A DNA stretch of 64,000 nt from Pseudomonas sp. FP2335 (GCF_030687535.1 NZ_CP117437.1:2873501-2937500), one strand, 5' to 3'. Shown: positions 9,694 to 18,612, counted from the stretch's first letter. Made by a program: numbers and translations. The notes: generated by a model from the letters alone, not told the origin.

Positions 9694-11024
9694 TGCACGC
9701 CCGCCTCGAAGGTGAAGGTCAAGCTATCGGGGAAAGCAGGGGTGCCTCGGACAGGACGTGCCGTCCTGGCGGTGAAGTCGAGGTCGACTTCGTACGCCTG
9801 CGTCTCGTTATGCTCGAATGAAAAAGGATGGAAAAGACGGTGCGGCAGGGCGACGTGCCGGGTGGTGGCGGGAATCACGATCTCGCCCCGCGATGTCCGG
9901 GCGCAGGCAAAGGGTGGACGAGGTGCTCGGCAATAAGGGCATTGGGTGTGTTCGTCGAACAGGTAGCTCATCGCGCAGGTATCGCAGTGCAGCGAGTGGT
10001 CGAGCGCCTTTTTCAGTTCCAGTGCCCAGAAGGCCATGCTTGGACGGCGATGCGGCTGTAGTCTTCCGGCCCCGAAGGTTTCCTGGAAGAGCCGGCGAAG
10101 CCCGGCCGTGGCGACCAGCTCACGCGGCAGCCCTCCAACCCCGGCGTTGGAGTCGTCCTTCGTATCATCGATAAAGGGCAGGTAACCCGCGTACGCCTGT
10201 TCGTCTAGGTCAGCAGTCTGGCCGTCGGTCTCTGGCTCGGAGTCCCAGCCGCTTTCATCTTCCTCGGGTTCGAGCACGGCCTTGCCGATGAATGGATGGC
10301 AGAGGGCAAGGGTCTTGAAGGCCATCACCGCAAATGCCCAGCAGTCCGACCGCGGGCGCGAAGTATCGGTGCCCCGCACCACTTCCGGTGCGCCATAGGC
10401 CGGCGTATAGACCGAGATGCCTCCACAGGGCATTTCAAATCGCAGGTTGTCGGCATCGATGAGCCAGACATCGTTCGATTGCGCACCGAGGAAAACGTTG
10501 TTGCTGGAGATATCGCCGTAGACCATCCCCGAGCAGTGCAGGCGGGCGAGGATAGCAGCGCACTCAGACAGTGCGAACAGGCGACGGCGGGTCGAGCCTG
10601 TACGAGCGTAATGGACCAGACGCAACGCCAGGTCCTTGTCAGGGACGTCCGCCAGCCACCCAGGAAGGATGAGCTGCAGCTCTTCGAGGTTCTTTTTCGT
10701 CTTGCCGTCGAGATCGAAGACGCTGAAGGGCGTCATGTCGTTGAGCAGGCGCATCACGTAACCTGGCTGATCCCGCAGGATGGCCAGCGGTAACGACAGT
10801 GGAATGCGTGGCGGCAGCGGCAGCAGGCGGATGTTCTGGAAGCGGTGACGAAGGTCGCTGCTGGTGTCCGGCTCACCCTTGGGGTTGAGCGGTTGCTTGA
10901 TGGCCAGGTCAGCGTCCTTGGTGCGGAACACGACGCCTTGGCCGCCTCTGGCGAGCTCATCGGCAAGCGTGTGGTGATTACCGTATTCGTCGCACAGGGG
11001 CTTTATCCCTTCAGTCTTGTCCAT
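9690..11024 (-). CDS. Ser/Thr protein kinase with C-terminal zinc ribbon (TerY-P triad kinase)
   Basis: A 444-residue protein. The kinase domain is visible as the glycine loop ARGGQGVV (25-32), AIK lysine (K43), catalytic loop YGDISSNN (169-176, D171), a DAD in place of DFG (190-192) and APE (212-214). The HRD motif is changed to VYGD, but the catalytic Asp, Asn and metal-binding Asp remain, so activity is plausible. A two-CxxC zinc ribbon follows (CDTC 347-350, CPYC 362-365), which is characteristic of kinases in TerY-P triads. The ATG at 11024 has AGGAG 7 bases upstream and overlaps the phosphatase gene by 14 bases. It should phosphorylate partners in the same operon, with the PP2C reversing this and the vWA protein acting as scaffold. 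Confidence 0.88.
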   Translation of the reverse strand: MDKTEGIKPLCDEYGNHHTLADELARGGQGVVFRTKDADLAIKQPLNPKGEPDTSSDLRHRFQNIRLLPLPPRIPLSLPLAILRDQPGYVMRLLNDMTPFSVFDLDGKTKKNLEELQLILPGWLADVPDKDLALRLVHYARTGSTRRRLFALSECAAILARLHCSGMVYGDISSNNVFLGAQSNDVWLIDADNLRFEMPCGGISVYTPAYGAPEVVRGTDTSRPRSDCWAFAVMAFKTLALCHPFIGKAVLEPEEDESGWDSEPETDGQTADLDEQAYAGYLPFIDDTKDDSNAGVGGLPRELVATAGLRRLFQETFGAGRLQPHRRPSMAFWALELKKALDHSLHCDTCAMSYLFDEHTQCPYCRAPRPPFACARTSRGEIVIPATTRHVALPHRLFHPFSFEHNETQAYEVDLDFTARTARPVRGTPAFPDSLTFTFEAGVQ

Positions 11025-11727
11025 GTGTAATCTCCTCGCGACAGAGAAAAGTAATGGTCTTGTCGTCGCTGTGCTTTGGGGTAGGCCATTTTTCGAGCAT
11101 CGCTTGAAGACACTGGTTGGCGGTGACTGCGGCCATCGAACGGTGCGCGTCGATCACGCCGGTCACGAAGCCGGGAATGTCCTCCACATCGTCCGCCACG
11201 CCGTCGGAGCAGAGCAGGATGGCCAGGCAATCCCGCTCCGGCAGCGAGGAGAATTGCCAGTCCCGCTCGGATACGCGCTGAGACAGTGCTGCCGTGATGT
11301 TGGAAAAGCCTTGCGACTTGTCGTCCGCCAGGGACATCACCGAACCATCCGACCTGATTGCCGCGACCAGGCCATCGCCCAGCATGCCCAGGTGGATCAC
11401 GCCGTTTTTCGTGCGGAAGGCGAACAGGCATGTGGCGGCGCAATCACTGGGTTCGAGTGGTGCGACGAGGGACAGCCAGTTCGACGTGATGCGCTGCAGC
11501 AGGGACGCCGGGTTGGCTTCGGCGCGGGAGCGGCAAGCCTGTGTTACAGCCTTACAGGCCGCCTTACTGCCGAAACTGGAAAACGGCTTCGAGCCGAGGC
11601 CGTCCGAAACCACGATGCCGTCTCCCCAGTCGCGGTGGAAGGCTGCCCATGCGTCCTGATTGGGGAGGCCGGCAGCCAGGTGCGCGGGGCCTGGAACGCT
11701 GGCGCCGAAGCTCTTCCACAACGTCAT
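11011..11727 (-). CDS. PP2C-family protein phosphatase (TerY-P triad)
   Basis: A 238-residue protein when started at the ATG at 11727, which forms an ATGA overlap with the stop of the vWA gene; an in-frame ATG at 11748 is possible but less natural. The metal-dependent phosphatase motifs are in order: NQD near residue 23, VSDGLGS, LGDG, CSDGVADD and a final SDDKT. The Asp residues that bind the two Mg/Mn ions are therefore present and the enzyme should be active. Bacterial PP2C enzymes of this type remove phosphate from Ser/Thr and here oppose the downstream kinase. In TerY-P systems the vWA-PP2C-kinase order is conserved, as seen here. Confidence 0.88.
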   Translation of the reverse strand: MTLWKSFGASVPGPAHLAAGLPNQDAWAAFHRDWGDGIVVSDGLGSKPFSSFGSKAACKAVTQACRSRAEANPASLLQRITSNWLSLVAPLEPSDCAATCLFAFRTKNGVIHLGMLGDGLVAAIRSDGSVMSLADDKSQGFSNITAALSQRVSERDWQFSSLPERDCLAILLCSDGVADDVEDIPGFVTGVIDAHRSMAAVTANQCLQAMLEKWPTPKHSDDKTITFLCREEITHGQD

Positions 11728-12191
11728 GCCGAGGGCACTTCCAGCCATCCGTCCAGCGCTGCGAACAGGTCCTCGGCAAGGAAAACGTCCGAGCCCTTGA
11801 GCTGCGGATTGGCGTCCGCACCAGTCTTTATAACGCGTACCGAGTCGTCGCGAAGCCTCGCACGCCACTGTTTCAGGTGCCGGGCCTCGGTACTGGACCA
11901 GAAACCGTCGGTCAGCAGCAGTATCTTTCCGTCCGGTGAATCACCCAGCAGACGGGTTAGCGCGCTTGCGCTGGATGTGCCGCGGCACACCAGCATATGC
12001 TCCGGGTAGTCGTCGGTCATGCTCCAGTCGCTGAAGACCGCTTCGCTCCCCCAGGCACACAATCTGATCTGTTCCTGCCCGCCCGCCAGATGCATCCACT
12101 GGGCGATGGTCATGACCGCCGTCCTTGTGATGAATGGCTTGCCCCCTTCACTCATGCTGCCGGAAGTGTCGCACACCAGGAAGAGCGTCAT
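11724..12191 (-). CDS. Short vWA-domain protein (TerY-P triad)
   Basis: A 155-residue single vWA domain. The MIDAS metal site is visible as DTSGSM (about residues 8-13) and a later LLTDGFW. There is no signal peptide or membrane segment, so it is cytosolic. The ATG at 12191 overlaps the stop of the CARF gene (ATGA), and its own stop overlaps the PP2C start in the same way. vWA, PP2C and kinase in this order make up the TerY-P triad, known from tellurite/stress regions and reported as an anti-phage module. The domain is shorter than the TerY-like vWA protein at the head of the operon. It probably holds the kinase, phosphatase or their substrate through the metal site. Confidence 0.82.
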   Translation of the reverse strand: MTLFLVCDTSGSMSEGGKPFITRTAVMTIAQWMHLAGGQEQIRLCAWGSEAVFSDWSMTDDYPEHMLVCRGTSSASALTRLLGDSPDGKILLLTDGFWSSTEARHLKQWRARLRDDSVRVIKTGADANPQLKGSDVFLAEDLFAALDGWLEVPSA

Positions 12192-13972
12192 GCAGGCTCC
12201 CCGGCCAGTCTGGCGCGCGCGGCGATCCCGCTCATCAAACCATCGAGCTGTTCCAGGAAGGAGCCTCCGCAACAAAGTGCCAGCTTCGCGTCGCTGATTT
12301 TCTTGCGCACCGAGTCCGACCTTGGGGGGAAGCAGCAGGCGACGATGCCGCGACCTTCGACACCACCATAGAAGCGGACAAGGTTCTGCAATTTCATCAC
12401 TTGCTCCTGTGTGACCTTGCCCGCCTTGCATTCGACGATGTAGAGCGAATGCCCGTCGGTGAAGGTGACGTCGAGCTCGTTGTGTTGCACGTCGCGATGG
12501 AATGAGCCGTCCTGGTTGAGTTGCAGGGTTAGGTTGATTCGCAGGTCCCGAATGACGCCGCGCTCCTCGTAGGGCTTGCATTGCAGGTAGACGAACTCTT
12601 CGAACCAGCCACCGGACAGGTATTTGGCGAAACCCGCCCAGTGATTGAAGTGCAGGTTCAGGCCGTTGCCGACAACCGATGCTTCGGCTTCCCGAGTGAA
12701 GGCGAAGACGAACCCGTGGCATTCGATGCGGAACGGTGTCAGTGGCTCCCCTCTTTGCAGGCTTCTTTCGTGCTCGTTGTTGTATCTGCACAAGGCGGTG
12801 TAGGCATCAGCGACCTTGCTGCGGTATTTCCACAGTGTTTTGGTCAGGCGGCGGCGGTCCGCCGATAGCTCGTCCTCGGGCTCGACGGTAGACACTTTCA
12901 GCCCATCGCCATTGAGCAGCAGGAAGGTTTCGATTGAGTCGATGGGGCGGATGGCCTCCCGACGCAGGCTATCGACATAGGTCACGCGCTGGTTGCGGCT
13001 GTCGAAGTAGAAGGGCACGGCCCCCAGTGCCCGGGCTGCGGACAGTGCGCCCGCGAACATCAGCTTGGTACCGCCGGTGAGGTTCACACCGATACGTGCG
13101 CCAGGCGGCAAGGTCCTGGCGTGGGCAATGATCCTTTCCTGCACGTCCTTGGCGTCCCACGGGTCGACCGGGAGCTCGTCGAAGTTCGCTTCCTGGGTGA
13201 ACGCGCGCATGCAGGTCGCCGGGAAGTCTTGGGAGTTTACGAACACATGCCGGTTGGAGGCAAACTGGCGGATGCCCAGCAGCGATGGCATACGTTGCTC
13301 GCCGAACAGGTGATAGGTCACGGCGAACCCTTCGTGAGCATTGCCGATCGCCGCCTGGGTGGCGCCGTGGCGTTGCAGCCATTCGGCAGGCAGAGCAATG
13401 GCTTCCGGCGGCTTGCCGATAACGGGAGAGACTATAAGGCGCTTTTTCAGGTGAGGATGGGCCAGGGCTGCCAATGCCCACATGAACGCCATGACCGGGG
13501 TGCCGGGGCTCAGGTAAAGCGTCACGAGCTTCTCGCCGGCGGCCTTGGCGACGAAGTCCAGGGCGCGCATGGCACAGGCGTAGATGCCTTCGGAGTCGTT
13601 CAGTTCGCGGAGCGTTTCGCTCTTCAGCGAAATGCGCGCCTGCCTGCCGAACCTCGGCAGTTGCGCCTCCAGCCAGCGAGCGAAGTGCACGTGGGCGGCG
13701 GGCGTATTGGCGAACGTGGAGACGAAATCGTTGGTCACGCCGCGATCCTGTTGCTGGTTGGCAGCATGGATCGCCGCTAGCCGTGTCGCCAGGTCCGCAC
13801 AGGAGGGGGGCGACGCGTCATCCTGGAGGTCGTTTCGTGTGTAGCCAAGAATGACGATTTCGCTGTAGTCCTCTGCCGCCAGCGCTGCGGCGATTGGACC
13901 TTCCGTGCTTTCGAATCCCAGCGATGCGCGAAAATCCGTGATGCCATACCAGGTGAGTAGAAACTTCTTCAT
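12188..13972 (-). CDS. CARF-type sensor with Card1/Can2-like PD-(D/E)XK nuclease domain
   Basis: A 594-residue protein. Two Rossmann-like segments carry ligand-loop signatures of CARF-type proteins: LYLSPGTPVM (152-161) and VNLTGGTKLM (296-305), the second being the hallmark of DUF1887/Card1 proteins. The C-terminal third has the restriction-type nuclease set GGWFEE (454-459), NELD (498-501) and VECKAG (513-518), so E, D and ExK are in place. Card1/Can2 proteins bind cyclic oligoadenylate made by type III CRISPR Cas10 and then cut nucleic acid. No Cas10, CRISPR array or recognisable cyclase is in this window, so the ligand source is unknown. ATGA overlaps join it to both neighbours. It is about 200 residues longer than minimal Card1 because of the extra N-terminal domain. 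Confidence 0.8.
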   Translation of the reverse strand: MKKFLLTWYGITDFRASLGFESTEGPIAAALAAEDYSEIVILGYTRNDLQDDASPPSCADLATRLAAIHAANQQQDRGVTNDFVSTFANTPAAHVHFARWLEAQLPRFGRQARISLKSETLRELNDSEGIYACAMRALDFVAKAAGEKLVTLYLSPGTPVMAFMWALAALAHPHLKKRLIVSPVIGKPPEAIALPAEWLQRHGATQAAIGNAHEGFAVTYHLFGEQRMPSLLGIRQFASNRHVFVNSQDFPATCMRAFTQEANFDELPVDPWDAKDVQERIIAHARTLPPGARIGVNLTGGTKLMFAGALSAARALGAVPFYFDSRNQRVTYVDSLRREAIRPIDSIETFLLLNGDGLKVSTVEPEDELSADRRRLTKTLWKYRSKVADAYTALCRYNNEHERSLQRGEPLTPFRIECHGFVFAFTREAEASVVGNGLNLHFNHWAGFAKYLSGGWFEEFVYLQCKPYEERGVIRDLRINLTLQLNQDGSFHRDVQHNELDVTFTDGHSLYIVECKAGKVTQEQVMKLQNLVRFYGGVEGRGIVACCFPPRSDSVRKKISDAKLALCCGGSFLEQLDGLMSGIAARARLAGEPA

Positions 13973-16734
13973 AGGGAACTCTTGGCAACGTAGGGGCGGA
14001 ACCAGGTTGTCTCACCGGTCATGCGGTTCACCAGAACGGCCCGGTTGGGCTTTTCGAGACCTTTGAACTTGCCGATTCCGGTGGAGATGAGCGAGCCGGC
14101 GTCGTCTTCGGTCATGCAATACGCCAGGCGCTGTTCAAAGCACGAAAAGAGCTCCTTGCATGCCGTTGCGCAGCGCTGCCAGCGCTCGACGAAGACGAAC
14201 ACGAACACCCCCTGGCGCGGACCATCCTCGGCGATCCGCTTGAGCAGATCGCCGGGAGAGGGCGGCTCACCTGGCTTGGGGGCCTTGAAGGCGGTCGGTG
14301 GGTGCAATAGTTTTTCCGAGTCGAGACCGTCGATGATCAAGGCGACGCGGCGACTACCGATTGAGTCGGCTATGGCTTGCAACGGAAGAGCCGCGATGTC
14401 GTCGAACACTTGCACGGGACCGCTAGGCGCGTGTGACCCGGAGGTGAATTGGCCTTTCGCAGTGACGCCGCGTGCGTTGAAGTAGATGATCTCGTCGAAA
14501 CGGCTGGATGCCACCAGACTGGACAGCGTTGCGTTGAGCAAGCCGTCGTGGATGGCATCGTTGTAGCCGCTGAACAGGACATTGAAGGCCGGGCGCTGGA
14601 TGAGTGGAACCGTGAGCATGTCGGCGTCGAACGTCAGCTGTTGCCCGAGCAGCAGGGAACCGTCTCCTGAACAGACGTTCTGGTAGGTAGTAGCGCAAGG
14701 CGGCTCAGGCAGGTGGGCGCCATCGAAGATCCGGGTCTTGTCCGCCATGCCTTGACGCGAAGCATGTTGCGCCAGCGTGCTGATGTGTTCGCGGCAAGTG
14801 TCGCTGTCTGCTAGGGGTATCAGGAACTTGACGTTGCCGGACCTGGCCCCGTTGGCGTTGTTGATGATGCCCTCGGGCGGGCTCTGCAGCTCCGCCGCTG
14901 CCCAGTTGTTCGCGCCCAGGATCATCGCTGAATCTTCCTGGCCGCAGGCCAAGGCGATGCGGCAGCCCAACTGGGTGATGATGCTCCCCAAGGACATGGC
15001 ATTGATACCCTTGAGAGTCTGCGTCGCGAGCAGGACATGAATGCCGAATGAGCGCCCCTGCTTCAACAGTTGCGACAGGAATTGTTCTGCTGCCTCTGCC
15101 ACTGAGCGTGTGCCGGCGAAGAGTACCTGGAACTCGTCGATGACCAGGAGGACTCTGGGTAGCTGCTCGCCTGTGCTGGCGCGGAAACTGGCGAAGTCAG
15201 AGACCTTGTTCTCCTTGAACATGTGTCCGCGCCTCTGCAATTCACCCACCAGGTGGCGAAGGACTGTGGTGCCGTATTCGGGATCGCTTTCCGTGGCGAC
15301 CAGCCGGGCATGGGGAAGGGGCGGGTCGGCATAGACACTGAATTCCGTCGATTCCTTATAATCCAACAGATAAAGGTCGACTTCCGCCGGTGAATAGCGC
15401 TGACACAGGGAGTGGATCAGGACGTGCAGCAGGTTCGACTTGCCTGACCCGGTCTTGCCAGCGAGCAGTGCATGGTGTTCGGACGTTGTGGCACCGAGGA
15501 CGAAGGAGGCGGGCGCGCCGGCGGCTGTCCATCCGATTGGGATGTCGAAGCCTGCGCAGGTCGTGGCGCCCCTGGAGAAGCCGGACCAGAGATCCTTCAT
15601 CGACCGGCTGAACTGTGCCTGTCGGGCGCATTCTTCGGCGAGCGCCGAAAGGTAGGGACCCAGCTGTTCCTGGGGGGGCCATTGTTCGGACTTACAGGTC
15701 AGTGAAAGGCCGTTGCGCGCGACGGACGATGTTGCGAAAAGGGCATCGAACGCCGCGACCGCCTGCGCTGCGGTCGAGCGGAGTTTTTCGTAGCGTTGGT
15801 CCTTCAAGCGCTGCTCGTCGATCGCGATTATTGGCAGGACGCCGCAGCGCGGGCCGTTCTCGCATAATCGCTGGAGGAACCACAGACTTTTTTCGGACAG
15901 TTGCTCCGGCGCATCGAAAAGCACCAGCACTTTGTACGTAAGACGGCATTCGGGGTTCTTCGCGTTGTACGCCGACCAGTTCGCGGACTCGTTACTGAAG
16001 CGATGCTGGAGCAGTTCTTCGATGTCATTCGTCAGTTGGCCGAGCGCCGACTCGATCTCGTCCGCGCGCGTCAGCACCCGTTGTGCCGGTACCAGTTGCT
16101 CGACCTTGAGCAGGGGCAGGAACGGCTCGACCGATTGTCCCAGTCGCATCGGATCGATGAACGTCAACTCCAGCTGCGCCGGGGGCAGGGCAGAGAGCAA
16201 GCGCAGCAGCAGGCCGGATATCCACTGCGTGTGGCCCGTGTGGCCTTGAGAAAACGCCAGGGCGCTGGAGAACGGGAAGGGGATGGCGTTTGGCGTCGAA
16301 CAGCAGAGATCCTCGAAGCCCAGTTGCCGAGAGCCGAGATACAAGCGCTCAGGCATTTCCGTGACCGCCCATGACGCCGTAGGGACCAGGTCCGTCAACG
16401 CTGGCTGTTCGCGGCGAAGCCGCTCAGCCGAGCGCATCGCGTCTGTGGCAATACCTTCCCATTGCTGCACGAACGTTGATCGCCAGGCCGTTGTCCGCTG
16501 CGCGCGGCTGGCGCCCGTCTGTCTTTCTTCATCTGCCAGCCGCCGCAAGGCCTCTTCCGTCGAGGCAGCCTGGAGTGTTTGCAAGTCTTTGCGCAGCCCC
16601 CGAAGGGTTTGCTCTCTTCTGCTCGCGGCGGCATTGAACTCACGGTCGATGCGGGTCAGGCCTTCCTGATAGTCGGCGATGGCTTGCATGATCTTGGAGA
16701 CGATTTGGTCCGGATGCTCGGGCGATCCCTTCAT
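13969..16734 (-). CDS. EssC/EccC-like FtsK-family ATPase with three tandem domains, no membrane anchor
   Basis: A 921-residue protein. Residues 1-115 are charged and helical (coiled-coil-like). Three FtsK/SpoIIIE-like domains follow. The first (about 130-345) lacks a Walker A but keeps FIDP and a VLVLFDAPE strand. The second (about 380-650) has Walker A AGKTGSGKS (425-433), Walker B VLLVIDEF (528-535) and LLATQTL (568-574). The third (about 690-915) keeps only ALIIDGLD near 798-805. Three tandem domains with degenerate outer copies is the layout of type VII secretion ATPases EssC/EccC. Unlike them I see no transmembrane helix, so it should be cytosolic. A WXG100-like gene in the same operon supports the relationship. 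The start makes an ATGA overlap with the preceding small gene. Confidence 0.85.
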   Translation of the reverse strand: MKGSPEHPDQIVSKIMQAIADYQEGLTRIDREFNAAASRREQTLRGLRKDLQTLQAASTEEALRRLADEERQTGASRAQRTTAWRSTFVQQWEGIATDAMRSAERLRREQPALTDLVPTASWAVTEMPERLYLGSRQLGFEDLCCSTPNAIPFPFSSALAFSQGHTGHTQWISGLLLRLLSALPPAQLELTFIDPMRLGQSVEPFLPLLKVEQLVPAQRVLTRADEIESALGQLTNDIEELLQHRFSNESANWSAYNAKNPECRLTYKVLVLFDAPEQLSEKSLWFLQRLCENGPRCGVLPIIAIDEQRLKDQRYEKLRSTAAQAVAAFDALFATSSVARNGLSLTCKSEQWPPQEQLGPYLSALAEECARQAQFSRSMKDLWSGFSRGATTCAGFDIPIGWTAAGAPASFVLGATTSEHHALLAGKTGSGKSNLLHVLIHSLCQRYSPAEVDLYLLDYKESTEFSVYADPPLPHARLVATESDPEYGTTVLRHLVGELQRRGHMFKENKVSDFASFRASTGEQLPRVLLVIDEFQVLFAGTRSVAEAAEQFLSQLLKQGRSFGIHVLLATQTLKGINAMSLGSIITQLGCRIALACGQEDSAMILGANNWAAAELQSPPEGIINNANGARSGNVKFLIPLADSDTCREHISTLAQHASRQGMADKTRIFDGAHLPEPPCATTYQNVCSGDGSLLLGQQLTFDADMLTVPLIQRPAFNVLFSGYNDAIHDGLLNATLSSLVASSRFDEIIYFNARGVTAKGQFTSGSHAPSGPVQVFDDIAALPLQAIADSIGSRRVALIIDGLDSEKLLHPPTAFKAPKPGEPPSPGDLLKRIAEDGPRQGVFVFVFVERWQRCATACKELFSCFEQRLAYCMTEDDAGSLISTGIGKFKGLEKPNRAVLVNRMTGETTWFRPYVAKSSL

Positions 16735-16961
16735 ACATCACGCTCCCCTCGTGAAGTTCCTACGTCTTGCGCTTCCTCGAGGAGGCCGTCGATGGCCGTG
16801 ACCTGGCGCTGGTAGTCTTCGCTGAAACTGCACAGGCAGGCGATGTTATCCTGGATCGGGGAGAGCACTTCGTTGGCGATGGAGGTGCCGAATCCATCCC
16901 GCACCCCAGCGTTGAACCTGTTTGCACAGGCCGCCATCAGTCCCATGACATCGTCAAACAT
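16731..16961 (-). CDS. Small helical protein of unknown function
   Basis: A 76-residue protein starting MFDDVMGLMAACANRF. The ATG at 16961 is chosen because CGGGAG sits 6 bases upstream; an ATG at 16967 in the same frame would put that site too close. It overlaps the previous gene by 8 bases and the next by 4 (ATGA). The composition suggests two amphipathic helices, a size and pattern compatible with a WXG-like partner or chaperone for the EssC-like ATPase that follows, but there is no WxG motif. I do not recognise a family. Confidence 0.6.
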   Translation of the reverse strand: MFDDVMGLMAACANRFNAGVRDGFGTSIANEVLSPIQDNIACLCSFSEDYQRQVTAIDGLLEEAQDVGTSRGERDV

Positions 16962-17289
16962 CGACATCTCCCGAAACATCGTCCATGGGGACTTCCAGGA
17001 CATGCGCATCGGTGGCGATGCCTGGAAGCAACGAAGCACACAGCTTGCCCGGTAGCAGGTAACGGGATTCAAAGTCCGGATCCTCGCACCTGATTTCGCT
17101 CAGGAACCTCTGCCACCGCTCTTCGGACAGGTCGATCGAGCGGCAGCCTGCGGTCAACTCCAGCAAGTGCGCCGTGGCCTCGTCTACGTCATCCATGTCG
17201 CCGGTATCGACCGCGCGCTGCAACTGCTCCACTCCTGCCCAGACCTGTTCAAGGATGGCAGGCTCCAGTACGGCGAATCGCACTTTCAT
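16954..17289 (-). CDS. Small acidic protein of unknown function
   Basis: A 111-residue acidic protein starting MKVRFAVLEPAILEQVWAGVEQ. The first 45 residues look like helical pairs and the middle contains a Trp-rich SEERWQRF segment. The C-terminus is strongly acidic (DDVSGDVDV). The ATG at 17289 overlaps the stop of the nuclease-like gene (ATGA). A small acidic protein encoded immediately after a nuclease-like effector is a common place for an immunity protein or effector chaperone. That reading is context only, and no family is recognised. Confidence 0.6.
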   Translation of the reverse strand: MKVRFAVLEPAILEQVWAGVEQLQRAVDTGDMDDVDEATAHLLELTAGCRSIDLSEERWQRFLSEIRCEDPDFESRYLLPGKLCASLLPGIATDAHVLEVPMDDVSGDVDV

Positions 17290-18596
17290 GGCTGTTTCTC
17301 CTCGCTCTGGCGGATGAAATCAAGACAGGACCGGTCTATCTCATTCTTGCTCGGCAGCATGCCTATCAGAGGCGAGCCCGTCTCGCGCAAGGCATCGCGC
17401 AGCTCTTTCTCTTTCTCGGGCGAAAGGTCCTTGATGTCCCGCGAGCAGAGCGTGCATTGCGCATCCGCTTGCTTGTGTCCTTCGGCCTGGAACACCATGT
17501 GGTCCTTCTGCGCGAAGAGGTACTGGGCCTTGCCGCATTTCACCTCCAACGCCAGCGAGCCGCCCACCGGTGCCCCCATGCCCGGCCCACGCCCCAGTAC
17601 GACTGGGACACGCAGGTCGGTTATCAGCAGGTCGGTCTTGGTGTAGCGGCCGTTGTCGCCAACGAACGTCCGCCCTTGTGTCTCGATGCGACCACCCAGT
17701 GGCGCCAGGGCGTGGCGAACCAGTTGCTCACCGAATTCGCCGCACAGCTCGATGCGGACCTTGCGCACGACCCCGTTGCGCTCGACATCGCCTTTCGCGG
17801 CAACCCATTGCTCGCGGAACCTGTCGACCTTCGCCCGATACTTGGGATTTCGTTCGTACAGGTACTCCTGGAGCATCTGCCGATGCTCCGCCGACAGGTT
17901 CATTCGATCCCGCAGTACATCTGGTGTGACGACGCCACCCTGTTTTACCGGGTCCCACTTCAGCCAGGAATGGAAGTCCGCAGCGACGGGATGGGTCGCC
18001 AGGTAGGCCTCCAGCGCTTGCTGGGCCGCAGAAAGGCGTGTAATACCGAGATCAATGGCCTGGCCGACGCCGAGAAGCCGTGCATTGCACTCCTGCTGCG
18101 CTTGCGCCAGTGCCTGCGCGGCCATCGAGGCCGCTTGCCTGGTCATTTCCAGGCGACGTTCCATGGCCATGCGGTTCTCCATGGCCCGCTCGTGATCGAC
18201 CCGTGCCTGCTCCAGTGCGTTGCAGGCCTGGTCCACTTCGGCTCTGCTCTGCTCAGCGCAGTCGTGCTCCCAGGAGCAATCAGGATTCGACCCGTCTTCG
18301 GCGAGCGGTTGGATGATGCAACTGGACAGCGAGCTCTCGGCAGCGTCGAGACTGGCGTATGCAGTGTCCACGGCCTGTCGGGCATCCTCGGAGGCCTGGC
18401 TGGCGTCCAGCTCCAGTTGCATGGCGTTGTCCAGCAAGCCCTCGCTGTGCTGTGAGGCGTTTCGAGCGTCTTCGTACTTGTGCTCTGCCAGGGCAACCTG
18501 TGCTCGGCAGGATAACTCCAGGGCCTCATGGATGGCCTGCAGATCGCGCACGAGATCTTCGAGATTTTCCACTTGCCCTATGGATACGAGTGCCAT
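17286..18596 (-). CDS. Coiled-coil protein with C-terminal PD-(D/E)XK-like nuclease motifs (candidate effector)
   Basis: A 436-residue protein. Residues about 10-200 are Ala/Glu/Gln-rich helices like the helical front end of WXG/LXG-type substrates. The C-terminal domain contains CGEFGEQLVRHAL (285-297), KTDLLITD (320-327) and LALEVKCGK (348-356): the Glu, Asp and ExK pattern of a restriction-endonuclease fold. A CTLC pair lies at 381-384. There is no signal peptide. It begins 16 bases after the WXG100-like gene and is followed by a small acidic gene, as in type VII toxin loci. I infer a nuclease effector handled by the EssC-like ATPase. Whether it acts inside the cell or is exported is open. 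The nuclease call rests on motif spacing only. Confidence 0.65.
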   Translation of the reverse strand: MALVSIGQVENLEDLVRDLQAIHEALELSCRAQVALAEHKYEDARNASQHSEGLLDNAMQLELDASQASEDARQAVDTAYASLDAAESSLSSCIIQPLAEDGSNPDCSWEHDCAEQSRAEVDQACNALEQARVDHERAMENRMAMERRLEMTRQAASMAAQALAQAQQECNARLLGVGQAIDLGITRLSAAQQALEAYLATHPVAADFHSWLKWDPVKQGGVVTPDVLRDRMNLSAEHRQMLQEYLYERNPKYRAKVDRFREQWVAAKGDVERNGVVRKVRIELCGEFGEQLVRHALAPLGGRIETQGRTFVGDNGRYTKTDLLITDLRVPVVLGRGPGMGAPVGGSLALEVKCGKAQYLFAQKDHMVFQAEGHKQADAQCTLCSRDIKDLSPEKEKELRDALRETGSPLIGMLPSKNEIDRSCLDFIRQSEEKQP

Positions 18597-18612
18597 TGCC
18601 CTTGCGACGTCC

